Position numbers and translations under genes: made by a program
Notes under the pieces: model-generated
What the model saw: the letters and a program-made list of their open reading frames with translations, nothing else
Database searches by the model: none
Told to the model about the DNA's origin: nothing
Origin: Synergistaceae bacterium
Lineage (GTDB): Bacteria; Synergistota; Synergistia; Synergistales; Aminobacteriaceae
Length of the DNA: 64,000 nucleotides
NCBI GenBank assembly: GCA_017450125.1
Contig: JAFSWZ010000010.1
Location: forward strand, 62,001-126,000
Reading direction: 5' to 3'
Shown here: positions 9,248 to 17,260 of the stretch, one piece after another
Layout: each line of letters starts with the position of its first letter
Position numbering within the stretch: the first letter of the stretch is position 1

Positions 9248-10024
9248 TTATGCTCCTCTCAATCTTTCTGCAAGCTGAAGGTGTAGCTCATGACCCGCCT
9301 TCACCGCTATTACGTGCGCATTCACGGGGTGTCCTACTGCGGCCAAGTCCCCGATTAAGTCTAAGACCTTGTGCCTCACGAACTCATCAGGCCAGCGCAG
9401 GCCGCCTTTTGCCTCGATGGTTTCGCCGACGACTATTGCGTTGTCGAGGCTTCCTCCGAGTGCCATTCCATGACTGCGGAGGTAATCTATGTCCCGCTTC
9501 ATCGCAAATGTTCGCGCCTGCGAGATTTCGTCGTAGTAGTTCCCGCTGTACTCGAAGAACTGTGTCCCGACAAAGTCATAATCCACAACGTACGTTATCC
9601 TGAAGGTATCGCCGGGCAGTGCCGCAACAAACCGTGTCCTGTCAGTGCCGTAAACACATACTGCTTCAGTCAGCGATGCTGCTTCTGCTGGTTCGCTGTC
9701 TTCCGAGTGCCGGAGAAGTTCATCACAGACCGTCCGCGAGCATCCGTCAAGCGCGGGCATCTCTCCTCCCTCAACCGTGAGGCTCACTCCACTCCAGATA
9801 CCCAGTCCGGCAAGTGCTGAGAGTACGTGCTCGCAGGTGCGTATCCTCGTGCCGTCGGGATAGATGTAGTCCGAGCCGCGATTCGTCCCGCAAAGCGAGA
9901 GTTCGCGCAGAGGATAGCCGTTCATCATGATGCACGGGCTGTCGCAGGGCTCAATAGTCAGCCTGCAGTCTTGGCCGCTGTGGAGACCTTTACCCTCCAT
10001 CAATATTTTCCCGTTAAGCCTCAT
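9248..10024 (-). CDS. lpxC: UDP-3-O-acyl-N-acetylglucosamine deacetylase LpxC
   Basis: Zinc deacetylase that commits UDP-GlcNAc to lipid A. At 258 residues it is shorter than E. coli LpxC (305). Key parts are present: Gly-Lys-Gly-Leu-His-Ser-Gly near the N-terminus, Cys-Glu-His-Val-Leu-Ser-Ala-Leu with the zinc-ligand His, Arg-His-Lys-Val-Leu-Asp-Leu-Ile-Gly-Asp with the second His and Asp ligands, and Gly-His-Glu-Leu-His near the end with the catalytic His. The ATG at 10024 overlaps the lpxD end by 11 bases and has AGGTGG ten bases upstream. Confidence 0.94.
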   Translation of the reverse strand: MRLNGKILMEGKGLHSGQDCRLTIEPCDSPCIMMNGYPLRELSLCGTNRGSDYIYPDGTRIRTCEHVLSALAGLGIWSGVSLTVEGGEMPALDGCSRTVCDELLRHSEDSEPAEAASLTEAVCVYGTDRTRFVAALPGDTFRITYVVDYDFVGTQFFEYSGNYYDEISQARTFAMKRDIDYLRSHGMALGGSLDNAIVVGETIEAKGGLRWPDEFVRHKVLDLIGDLAAVGHPVNAHVIAVKAGHELHLQLAERLRGA

Positions 10025-10964
10025 GATTTTTGCACCACCTCTCAAGAACTCTCACTCTCTTGTACAGCGACGGCAAATCAGCAGAAAGCACCAGTGCTCT
10101 CTTGGCCTCGTTATGCGGACGGGCAGGGAAGCCGGACACAACCGAGTTTGCGGGTACGTCGTTCGTTACGCCGGTTCTCCCGGCAAGGATAGAGTTTGCT
10201 CCTATCCTCACGTGGTCAGTTATTCCGGCCTGAACCGAGATTGTTACGTTGTCTTCTATCACCGAGCTTCCTGCTATGCCGGTCATTGAACATATGATGC
10301 AGCTGCGCCCTACCTGCACGTTGTGCCCGATCTGAACGTGATTGTCTATCTTCGTTCCACTCCCAATAACCGTGTCGCCCATCGTTCCCCTGTCTATCGT
10401 CGTACACGCTCCTACCTCAACGTCATCGCCGATGGTTACTCCGCCGGTCTGAGGTATCTTCACGAGTCCTTCTGCTGTACGCTCAAAGCCGAAACCGTCC
10501 GCACCAATCACCGCCCCAGAGTGTATCAGGCAGTTCTTGCCGACTTTCACGCCGTCAAGAAGCGTGGCGTTCGGCTCAATGACCGTCCCCTCGCCGACAC
10601 TGCACCCCTCACCGACAAACACCAACGCTCCGACGTATGCACTCGGCGAAACATCCGCACCCGCTGAGACTACGGCTGAAGGATGTATCCCTGCGGGCTT
10701 GGACTTGCGGCTGAAGAGTGCCAGCAGCTTCGGCAGCATCGCTCTGGGATTGGGCGTGATTATTCCGTCGCGCGGTGAAGTGAAGAAGTCCTCAGGAGCA
10801 GCAATCGGGACTTCCGGCGGCAAAATCTCCGCTATGTGCTTGTCCCAGATTACGCACAGTGATTGAGCGTCTGCTTTGTCGGGTGATGTTATGCGTGTAA
10901 CTTCGCGGGATGGGTTGCCCCGCACCTCTAAACCAAGTGATTGCGCTATGTCTGATGTCTTCAT
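10014..10964 (-). CDS. lpxD: UDP-3-O-acylglucosamine N-acyltransferase LpxD
   Basis: Third lipid A enzyme, adding an N-linked hydroxyacyl chain. The 316-residue protein has the N-terminal uridine-binding domain (about 1-95) and a hexapeptide-repeat beta-helix containing Ile-Gly-Ala-Asp-Gly-Phe-Gly-Phe and Gly-His-Asn-Val (catalytic His in Gln-Ile-Gly-His). The ATG at 10964 follows AGGAGG by four bases. The next upstream gene ends 11 bases before it. Confidence 0.95.
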   Translation of the reverse strand: MKTSDIAQSLGLEVRGNPSREVTRITSPDKADAQSLCVIWDKHIAEILPPEVPIAAPEDFFTSPRDGIITPNPRAMLPKLLALFSRKSKPAGIHPSAVVSAGADVSPSAYVGALVFVGEGCSVGEGTVIEPNATLLDGVKVGKNCLIHSGAVIGADGFGFERTAEGLVKIPQTGGVTIGDDVEVGACTTIDRGTMGDTVIGSGTKIDNHVQIGHNVQVGRSCIICSMTGIAGSSVIEDNVTISVQAGITDHVRIGANSILAGRTGVTNDVPANSVVSGFPARPHNEAKRALVLSADLPSLYKRVRVLERWCKNHEA

Positions 10965-10975
10965 GAGTCCTCCTC

Positions 10976-12220
10976 TTATAGTTGCCACTGGCCTCGTATT
11001 CCTACCTTGTCAGAACCAGTGCTATTGTAGTAAAGCTCTATCGACACGTGCTCGTCTATACGGTAGCCTAATGCCGCCTCGTGTTCCCTGAGTTCCGGCG
11101 ACCAACGCCACAGAGCATAAGGCCTCCTAACTTTCGCGGGGATGTACTGCACGCGAAGATATATGCTGTCCTCCGGCCACTGCGCATCAATCCCAATGAA
11201 CAGGTTGTCCAGTGCCTCGAACCTCACACCGATGCGGCGCGTTACCTCAAAGTCATTCAGCGAGAACAAAAGCTCCGTGTAGAGCTCTGCCCGCCAGCCC
11301 GGACGGAAACCGAAGAACAGTCCCGCCTCCGGGTATTTTCCCTCAAGCCCTGCGTACGCCGCTACCCACATGCTGAACGTGAAATCCTCGCTGTCTGCCT
11401 CTGCATCAAGCTCGCTCACCGTGTCCGCACGGAATTTCACGCTCACGCCTGCCTTCAGGTTCTCCACAGCATGACGGTCAAGCAGAAACTCTCTCGCTTC
11501 CGCCTCTATGTCTGCTTTGTGCTTGGCCGCCCACTTCACCGGCACTCCGATAAGGGGCGAGAAGAACGGCAGAAGTTTCGCCTCGAGGTCAGAACGGAAC
11601 ATCACGGGGATTGTGCGCGAGTAGAGAGAGGGCTTTACGGCCAAGACCAGCTTCGTGGAGGGACGGAACGTCAGAGTGATTAGGACTTCTTCGGAGGAAA
11701 TGTAGATATGCTGTGCGAACTCCCAGCCCGGAAGCCGCGCAGAAACCAGACGGCCTATCTGTTCGCGCAAGGCTTCATCCGCCCAAGTCAGCGCAGTCTT
11801 CGGCACTCCGCCGAGCAGCGACGCAACATCGCCGCTCAGTCCCGTTGTGTCCTCCCTGAACCACTCTGCTGACATTCCGCGAAGGTCGGGAGGCTGGATG
11901 TTCACGCGCAGAGACGACGGCTCATCATGTGCAGAAAAAATTACTGCAGGTCCCCGGCGGCCCGGATAGACGAACACGCTGTAACCTGCAAATAACCTCG
12001 CCGCTACGAGCTCCAGCGTCCCTTCACGGTCTGTCTCGGGAGTGTCGGGAATCTCCTGCCACACTGCGCTGATACTTCGCGCTACCGCACCTTCCAGCCA
12101 CGCGGGCAGGCCTGAGATGCTCAGTGAGTACGCAGGGGACGCTAAGAGCAGCAACAGCACTACGCTAGAACATTTCGCCAAAACCGAAATATGTTCTGTC
12201 TTCGTCCTCGCCCTTCGCAT
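10976..12220 (-). CDS. Exported protein of unknown function, probable outer-membrane beta protein
   Basis: About 414 residues; I do not recognise the family. The N-terminus has an Arg/Lys-rich region, a run of leucines (about residues 20-27) and Ala-Ser-Pro-Ala-Tyr-Ser, a good Sec signal peptide. The C-terminal third has alternating aromatic and polar residues, many Tyr/Trp, and ends Gly-Gln-Trp-Gln-Leu, reminiscent of beta strands of an outer-membrane barrel. The start is uncertain: the ATG at 12220 lies inside the bamA 3' end and lacks a ribosome site, and a GTG at 12160 would leave little n-region. Its place between bamA and lpxD suggests an envelope role. Confidence 0.75.
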   Translation of the reverse strand: MRRARTKTEHISVLAKCSSVVLLLLLASPAYSLSISGLPAWLEGAVARSISAVWQEIPDTPETDREGTLELVAARLFAGYSVFVYPGRRGPAVIFSAHDEPSSLRVNIQPPDLRGMSAEWFREDTTGLSGDVASLLGGVPKTALTWADEALREQIGRLVSARLPGWEFAQHIYISSEEVLITLTFRPSTKLVLAVKPSLYSRTIPVMFRSDLEAKLLPFFSPLIGVPVKWAAKHKADIEAEAREFLLDRHAVENLKAGVSVKFRADTVSELDAEADSEDFTFSMWVAAYAGLEGKYPEAGLFFGFRPGWRAELYTELLFSLNDFEVTRRIGVRFEALDNLFIGIDAQWPEDSIYLRVQYIPAKVRRPYALWRWSPELREHEAALGYRIDEHVSIELYYNSTGSDKVGIRGQWQL

Positions 12221-13895
12221 AGTCAAGGCGCAAATTCCCGAACGGAGTTTTTACTCTCACTCCGAAACCGTAATCATCGTGGTAGTTGCTCCAGTCCATC
12301 TTCTTGTCTGCGTTGCCGATGTCGTAGAAGCCCACAAGCGACAGGTAATTGTTCACCGGCACTCTCAGCTCGAAGTTGCCCAAGTAGAAATTGCTGCCCT
12401 CGAAGGAGCGCGAATTGTAGCCCCTGAGGGAGTTCATTCCTCCGAGCGAATAACGGGCAAACGAAGGAAGTTCGTCCTCTGTTGAAGAGCCGATGCGCAG
12501 ACGTGCCGCGAACAGAAGCGGGTTGTCATCAGTCCATCCGCCCGACGTGTCAGCTATCTGCTCTACTGCCTTGTTCAGTGAAGCGTAAAGGCGTGCCTGT
12601 GTCCAGTACTTCAGGTAGCTGTACTCTCCGCCCAGTGCCTCCACTGCCTGCTCAAGGTTCGTGTCCCACACAAAACCGCTCGGGTATGCCGCGTAGACAT
12701 CCCTCTTGTCCCACGTCAGCTGAAGCTCTACGGTCTGGTTCACGCCGTCCCACTCCGTCATGTCATCCATGTAACCGGGAATAGCATTGTGTATGTTGGA
12801 ATAGTCGACTTCCTCGCGCCTCAGCGTCAAGAACCAGCTCCAGTCCTCGTTGCTGAACTTCTTGCCTATCCCAGCGTAGACGTTCAGGCTCTTCTCGTCG
12901 AACTCGAACTGTCGTTGGCCGTTGTAGTAATAGTACCTGTCGTCGTATTTCCTGTAGTTCACGCCCACGCGCCAGCCGAACGTGTGTGCGTCCATGTACG
13001 GCGAGGAAAACGTCATCCAGTAGCTCGCCTCACTGCCCTCGTTGAAGCCTATCTCGAAGTTCATGCCGCGTCCGAAAAGGTTCGTGTCCCCGTAAGTCAG
13101 TCCGCCGGACACTCCGCTTTCTGTCCCGTAACCGAAATTAACTCCGATCGACGCGGTGCGCTTCTCCTTCACCGTCAGTATCAGGTCAACTACACCGTCC
13201 ACGTCCTCCGGCACGTCAAAAGCTACGTTCACGTCCTCAAAGTACCCCAAGCCCTGAAGTTTCCCCAGCTGGTGGCGGAAATGTATCACGTTGAAGATGT
13301 CTCCTTCGTCGAGCTTGATTTCACGGCGGATAACGTAGGTCTTGGTCTTGGTGTTGCCCTGAATTACAACATCACGGACGCGCGGCTCAAGTATCGTTAC
13401 GTAGATATTGCCGCCCGTTATCTGCACGTCGGAGACGCGTGCCATAACGTAACCGGCCTTGTGGTACTTCTCCTGTATCCTGTCGAGGTCGTTGCGGAAG
13501 AAGTTGCGGTTGAAGACTGTGCCTTCCTGCGAGAAAACTTCTTCCATCAGCTGTTCCGATGTGTACATCGTGTTTCCCGTGAAGATTATGCTCTCGATTA
13601 CGGGGTTCTCACGCACTATGAAGGTTACCGCCACTCCGCCGCCTTCGGGCTTGAGGTCAAAATCTGCGTACGAGAAGAAGCCTTGATTGTAGATCGCCTC
13701 AACGTCCGTCTGAATCACGTCGCGGCTGAGAATGCTTCCTGGTTTCGTGTCAACGACGTTGAGGATGTATTCCGATGCAATCTGGCTGTTGCCGGAGACT
13801 GCTACGCTCGTTACCTGGAACTGCGGCAGTTCCGCCGAGTATGCGGCCGAAGGAATCAGCAGAAGGATTAACAGCAGCAAAAATTTATGTCTCAC
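12165..13895 (-). CDS. bamA: Outer-membrane protein assembly factor BamA
   Basis: Omp85 family insertase for outer-membrane beta barrels. The 576-residue protein is shorter than E. coli BamA (810): signal peptide (1-20), about three POTRA domains (residues 25-245) rather than five, then a C-terminal barrel. The Leu-Arg-Gly-Tyr segment near 500 matches the conserved Val/Leu-Arg-Gly-Phe/Tyr loop-6 motif, and the chain ends in Phe, as barrel proteins do. The reduced POTRA number is common in deep-branching diderms. It lies directly upstream of the lpx genes. Confidence 0.93.
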   Translation of the reverse strand: MRHKFLLLLILLLIPSAAYSAELPQFQVTSVAVSGNSQIASEYILNVVDTKPGSILSRDVIQTDVEAIYNQGFFSYADFDLKPEGGGVAVTFIVRENPVIESIIFTGNTMYTSEQLMEEVFSQEGTVFNRNFFRNDLDRIQEKYHKAGYVMARVSDVQITGGNIYVTILEPRVRDVVIQGNTKTKTYVIRREIKLDEGDIFNVIHFRHQLGKLQGLGYFEDVNVAFDVPEDVDGVVDLILTVKEKRTASIGVNFGYGTESGVSGGLTYGDTNLFGRGMNFEIGFNEGSEASYWMTFSSPYMDAHTFGWRVGVNYRKYDDRYYYYNGQRQFEFDEKSLNVYAGIGKKFSNEDWSWFLTLRREEVDYSNIHNAIPGYMDDMTEWDGVNQTVELQLTWDKRDVYAAYPSGFVWDTNLEQAVEALGGEYSYLKYWTQARLYASLNKAVEQIADTSGGWTDDNPLLFAARLRIGSSTEDELPSFARYSLGGMNSLRGYNSRSFEGSNFYLGNFELRVPVNNYLSLVGFYDIGNADKKMDWSNYHDDYGFGVRVKTPFGNLRLDYAKGEDEDRTYFGFGEMF

Positions 13896-13907
13896 AATAT
13901 ATCTCCC

Positions 13908-14480
13908 CTAATCTAGCTTTATCACTGTGCTGGTGTTCTTCAGGGCACGCTGTCCTGTCTGAACCAGCGAAAACACTTTGTCGTAGGGCACAGTCCGCAC
14001 CGGCGAAGGTTTTGCTGAGGGCTGAACTTGTGCGCGCTTGCGGGGTTGTGCTGGAGTCGTTCTCTTGGCCGCCGCCTTCTTGGGCGAAGGTGCACGCTGC
14101 TGAGCGGCAGGAGCTTCACCGGCGGGCACTTCCTCGCGGACAATCACGATGGGTTCGGCGAGCGTCAAGGTCTCGGGGTTGTGCTCGATTACCACAGAAG
14201 GAACGTCCTTTGCGAGTGGTACAACGTACGACATCACGATTACCGCCGCAAGAGATAAGGTGCGAAGTACAAACCCCACCCCCGCCTTCCCCTTAATATG
14301 GGAGGGAGTATGCACAACTCTTGCCCGTGTCGTCGACCACACCTCCTGCCGTAGCACCTCGAGGTCTGCACGGGCACATTCAGCGTCCATCAGCGCACTC
14401 TCCATCGCACCCTTGCGGTAGGACTGCTTCAGCCTCTCCAGCCACCGTATTATTCCGTCTATTCTCTTCTCTGCAAGCAA
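13908..14480 (-). CDS. Single-span membrane protein with Pro/Ala/Lys-rich region, unknown function
   Basis: A 190-residue protein of unknown family. Residues 1-50 are a charged helical cytosolic segment, about 68-90 form one membrane helix, and about 120-165 are a low-complexity Pro/Ala/Lys/Arg region that could span the periplasm or peptidoglycan. The start is TTG at 14480 with GGAG nine bases upstream, overlapping no gene; the sigma-factor stop is 5 bases away. It sits between a sigma factor and bamA, 12 bases before bamA, so the three are likely cotranscribed. An anti-sigma role is conceivable but no domain shows it. Confidence 0.72.
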   Translation of the reverse strand: MLAEKRIDGIIRWLERLKQSYRKGAMESALMDAECARADLEVLRQEVWSTTRARVVHTPSHIKGKAGVGFVLRTLSLAAVIVMSYVVPLAKDVPSVVIEHNPETLTLAEPIVIVREEVPAGEAPAAQQRAPSPKKAAAKRTTPAQPRKRAQVQPSAKPSPVRTVPYDKVFSLVQTGQRALKNTSTVIKLD

Positions 14481-14484
14481 GTAC

Positions 14485-15027
14485 TTACGCTCCTTCTAAA
14501 CCAAGCCACATTCTCATTCTGGCTATCGCGCTGCGCCTCAAACGGTAGACATGGCTGACATCCAGCTTCTTCTCTGCCGCAACATCCTTCGGGGCTTTGC
14601 CCTCAAAGAACAGCGCGGACACTACTTCTGCTTCACGCCCTTCAAGACGCGACACAGCCTCCGAAGCTGAGAGCCAGTCCTCATCACTGCGCTCTTCCTC
14701 CGAGACTTCAAGCCACTCGTCAGGCACAGGCACAGGCGCGCGGCGTTCCGAACGCTCCAGAAGGTTTATCATCTGTCCGTGTATCTTGTGGTAAGCGTAC
14801 GTCGAGAACCTGAACTCACGCTCCGGCTCGAACTTATCCACCGCACGAATCAGCGCAAGCATTCCTTCCTGTATTATGTCCTGCTTCAGCTCTGGGTCGG
14901 TGATGTGAATCTTCCCGGCTATCCAGAACACTAGCGGACGGTACGCTATGATGAGCTCCTCCCGTGCCTCAGGGTCTCCGGCGTTGCACAGCCGCCACAG
15001 TTCGCGTTCGCGTTCAGAGTCTAACAT
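14485..15027 (-). CDS. Sigma-70 family RNA polymerase sigma factor
   Basis: A 180-residue sigma factor with region 2 (residues about 22-92: Tyr-Arg-Pro-Leu-Val, Asp-Ile-Ile-Gln-Glu-Gly, Phe-Arg-Phe-Ser-Thr-Tyr-Ala) and region 4 (about 122-175, helix-turn-helix Asp-Val-Ala-Ala-Glu-Lys-Lys-Leu-Asp-Val-Ser-His-Val-Tyr). Region 3 is short or absent, so it is between ECF and FliA/WhiG types. Its ATG overlaps the upstream phosphatase by 14 bases. A sigma factor in an envelope operon hints at envelope-linked regulation. Confidence 0.88.
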   Translation of the reverse strand: MLDSERERELWRLCNAGDPEAREELIIAYRPLVFWIAGKIHITDPELKQDIIQEGMLALIRAVDKFEPEREFRFSTYAYHKIHGQMINLLERSERRAPVPVPDEWLEVSEEERSDEDWLSASEAVSRLEGREAEVVSALFFEGKAPKDVAAEKKLDVSHVYRLRRSAIARMRMWLGLEGA

Positions 15028-15688
15028 TGCTGTCCCCCCACACCGGCAGTTTACCGGCCATCTCTGGAACCCTCACGTGAAGGTCATCGTTTGCGAACAC
15101 TAAGCAGGGTCTTCCGTGCCTCATCTCTACTCCGCTCATCGCACAGTTCGACACGTCCATGTTCCAGACCTTGTGCGGGTTAAGTCCGCAGAAGACAGCG
15201 TAAAGCGCGCGCATTATCCCTCCGTGCGAAACCACTACGATGCGTTTATGTCCGCCGTCAAGAAACGTCTTCACTGCACGGGTAAGGCGGGTATGAATCT
15301 TCTCCCACGTTTCTGCTCCGTGCGGAGGGTTGAAGAACGGATCTGCTCTCCACAACGACCACGCTTCGTGCTGTTCGTGCTGAAGCTGGGGGATGGACTG
15401 GCCTTCCCACACAGCAAAGTTTATCTCCGTCAGCTCAGGGAGAAGCACCGGCACAACGTTCTGCCGCGAAGCTATTGCCTCAGCAGTGAACGACGCACGG
15501 TCAAGAGGAGACGTGTACACCGCCTCAACAGGCCACGACGACAAGCGTTCTGCCAGCAGCAAAGCCTGCTTCTTGCCTTCATCTGTGAGCTGCACATTTG
15601 TCCTGCCCTGAAATCTCAGTGCCTTGTTCCATTCTGTCTGGCCATGACGGGCGAAGATTATGCGCACCGGTTCTGCGGGAACATCCAA
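15014..15688 (-). CDS. Histidine phosphatase family protein (phosphoglycerate mutase-like)
   Basis: A 224-residue cytosolic histidine phosphatase. The catalytic Arg-His-Gly-Gln-Thr-Glu-Trp-Asn is at residues 14-21 and the second His is in Val-Val-Ser-His-Gly-Gly-Ile-Met-Arg-Ala near 155. Members include dPGM, CobC-type alpha-ribazole phosphatase and broad phosphatases; the sequence does not decide between them. The start is TTG with GGAGG 11 bases upstream; no ATG is in frame near. First gene of the minus-strand sigma-bamA-lpx block. Confidence 0.88.
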   Translation of the reverse strand: MDVPAEPVRIIFARHGQTEWNKALRFQGRTNVQLTDEGKKQALLLAERLSSWPVEAVYTSPLDRASFTAEAIASRQNVVPVLLPELTEINFAVWEGQSIPQLQHEQHEAWSLWRADPFFNPPHGAETWEKIHTRLTRAVKTFLDGGHKRIVVVSHGGIMRALYAVFCGLNPHKVWNMDVSNCAMSGVEMRHGRPCLVFANDDLHVRVPEMAGKLPVWGDSNVRL

Positions 15689-15734
15689 CGTCCTGAACGC
15701 CTCCCTGTCAAAATGATAGATTGGAATTTCAGCA

Positions 15735-15743
15735 ATTATACCA
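15735..15743 (-). promoter_or_regulatory. Extended -10 promoter for the phosphatase-sigma-bamA block
   Basis: On the minus strand TGGTATAAT, a perfect extended -10 element, about 47 bases before the phosphatase TTG start. No good -35 hexamer is visible, as is usual for extended -10 promoters. Confidence 0.5.
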
Positions 15744-15760
15744 TGTACTATTTACGCTTA

Positions 15761-15769
15761 TGCTATTAT
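15761..15769 (+). promoter_or_regulatory. Extended -10 promoter for the his operon
   Basis: TGCTATTAT on the plus strand, an extended -10 element 38 bases before the hisZ ATG and divergent from the phosphatase promoter 20 bases away. The -35 position shows no clear match. Confidence 0.4.
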
Positions 15770-15807
15770 TAGCGCAAAAATCAAGGGAGTTCATTCACGC
15801 TATCACC

Positions 15808-16638
15808 ATGCATACATTCAGACTAAGACCAGAAGAGGAAGCAGCTTTGTATCTGCGGGGGCTTTACTCGGATTACGGGTACAGTTTCTACAGGATGAGC
15901 CGCTTCGAAGAATATGATTTCTACTCCGACAAGAAAGACTTTCTGCCGTCGCCTTCTGTGCTGACCTTCACGGATGCTGACGGGCGTATGAAGGCATTGC
16001 GGCCGGATGTAACCTTGTCGATAATCAAGCATTTTCGTGCGGAAGAGAGGGTGCAGAAATACTTTTACGACGAGAAAGTTTACCGTGTACCGAGAAACTC
16101 TGCGGCATTCCGTGAGATTCCGCAGGCCGGCATAGAGTGCATGGGAGACCTTGACGAGGTAGACACAGGCGAAGTGATAGAGCTTGCGGTCAAGAGCCTT
16201 CAGGTTCTTGCGGGAGAGCGGAAGTGCGTTCTCGATGTCTGCCACGCAGGGACTGTTGCTGCCTTGCTCCCGGAGAAGGGACGCGCCGAGTGCCTCGAGT
16301 GCATACGTGCGAAGAATATTCACGGCCTCAAGGAGCTCGGAGCTTCGGAGGAACTCTTGAGGCTCATGCAGACAGAGGGTCATCCGTCGGAAGTCGGAAA
16401 CGTCGCCGGGCTTGAGGTTCTCAGCAGTCTCGGTGAGTACGACGAACAGATACGCGTAGATTTTTCCGCAGTCAGCAGCCTCAGCTACTACAACGGAATA
16501 GTGTTCAGAGGCTTCATCGAGGGAGTGAGCGAGTGCGTTCTGTCTGGCGGACAGTATGACAACCTAATGAAGCTGATGGGTCATGAAGATGCTCAGGGCA
16601 TAGGCTTCGCGGTGAATTGGGGTGATGTTCATGCTTAG
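15808..16638 (+). CDS. hisZ: ATP phosphoribosyltransferase regulatory subunit HisZ
   Basis: HisZ is a class II tRNA-synthetase-like paralogue without aminoacylation activity that activates and gives histidine feedback to short HisG. About 276 residues: motif-2-like region around Tyr-Arg-Val-Pro-Arg-Asn near 95 with Leu-Arg-Pro-Asp-Val-Thr before it, and the C-terminal Tyr-Tyr-Asn-Gly-Ile-Val-Phe and Gly-Gly-Gln-Tyr-Asp-Asn-Leu. Shorter than most HisZ, but followed by hisG. The ATG at 15808 begins the homology; its ribosome site is weak (AAGGGAG about 19 bases up). Confidence 0.9.
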   Translation: MHTFRLRPEEEAALYLRGLYSDYGYSFYRMSRFEEYDFYSDKKDFLPSPSVLTFTDADGRMKALRPDVTLSIIKHFRAEERVQKYFYDEKVYRVPRNSAAFREIPQAGIECMGDLDEVDTGEVIELAVKSLQVLAGERKCVLDVCHAGTVAALLPEKGRAECLECIRAKNIHGLKELGASEELLRLMQTEGHPSEVGNVAGLEVLSSLGEYDEQIRVDFSAVSSLSYYNGIVFRGFIEGVSECVLSGGQYDNLMKLMGHEDAQGIGFAVNWGDVHA

Positions 16639-17260
16639 CATAGCGTTCCCCAAAGGGAGGCTCGGCGAGAAAGTGTACTCTTTGTTTGTGCGTGCAGGCT
16701 ACGAGTTTGACGGAATGCAGGGCGGCACGAGGCAGCTCGTCTTCGAGAACGCGGAACTTGGGATGCGTGCATTCTGGGCAAAGCCGTTTGACGTGGGAGT
16801 ATACGTAGAGAGAGGCGCGGCGGACATCGGGATAATCGGCAAAGATATACTGATGGAACGTTCGCCGGACGTGTATGAGCTGATGGATCTCAAGGCCGGT
16901 GTGTGCAGGATGGCAGTTGCCGGAGCTCAGAGCTTCGAGGATGACGAAGAGAGAGTTCTTCGGGTAGCGACGGAGTTCCCGAACATAGCGCGTAGGTACT
17001 ACGAGGCACAGGGCGTGGAGATAGACATCATCGCACTGCGCGGCTCGCTGGAACTTGCGCCGGTTCTGGGCTTGAGTGATGTTATCGTGGACATTGTCGA
17101 GACAGGCGAGACTCTCAGGCGCAACAACCTCGAGGTCATTGACGTAATCGCCGACATCTCTGCCCGCCTCATCGCCAACAAATCGTCGTACAAGTTCAAG
17201 CGTGAAGCCATAACGGAGATTATCAGGAGGCTTAGTGATGATAAAGATTGTCAGGGCTGA
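16631..17260 (+). CDS. hisG: ATP phosphoribosyltransferase catalytic subunit, short form HisG
   Basis: First step of histidine synthesis: ATP plus PRPP to phosphoribosyl-ATP. At 209 residues this is the short form lacking the C-terminal regulatory domain, consistent with HisZ just upstream. It starts Ser-Ile-Ala-Phe-Pro-Lys-Gly-Arg-Leu and contains Asp-Ile-Gly-Ile-Ile-Gly-Lys-Asp and the PRPP loop Asp-Ile-Val-Glu-Thr-Gly-Glu-Thr-Leu. The ATG at 16631 follows GGGGTG; an ATG two codons earlier is possible. It overlaps hisZ by 8 bases. Confidence 0.95.
   Translation: MLSIAFPKGRLGEKVYSLFVRAGYEFDGMQGGTRQLVFENAELGMRAFWAKPFDVGVYVERGAADIGIIGKDILMERSPDVYELMDLKAGVCRMAVAGAQSFEDDEERVLRVATEFPNIARRYYEAQGVEIDIIALRGSLELAPVLGLSDVIVDIVETGETLRRNNLEVIDVIADISARLIANKSSYKFKREAITEIIRRLSDDKDCQG

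Noticed and set aside
12789-13871. A 360-residue open frame on the plus strand opposite bamA
   Set aside because: It lies wholly antisense to an unambiguous bamA and has a low-complexity Val/His/Arg-rich translation; it is a codon-bias shadow.
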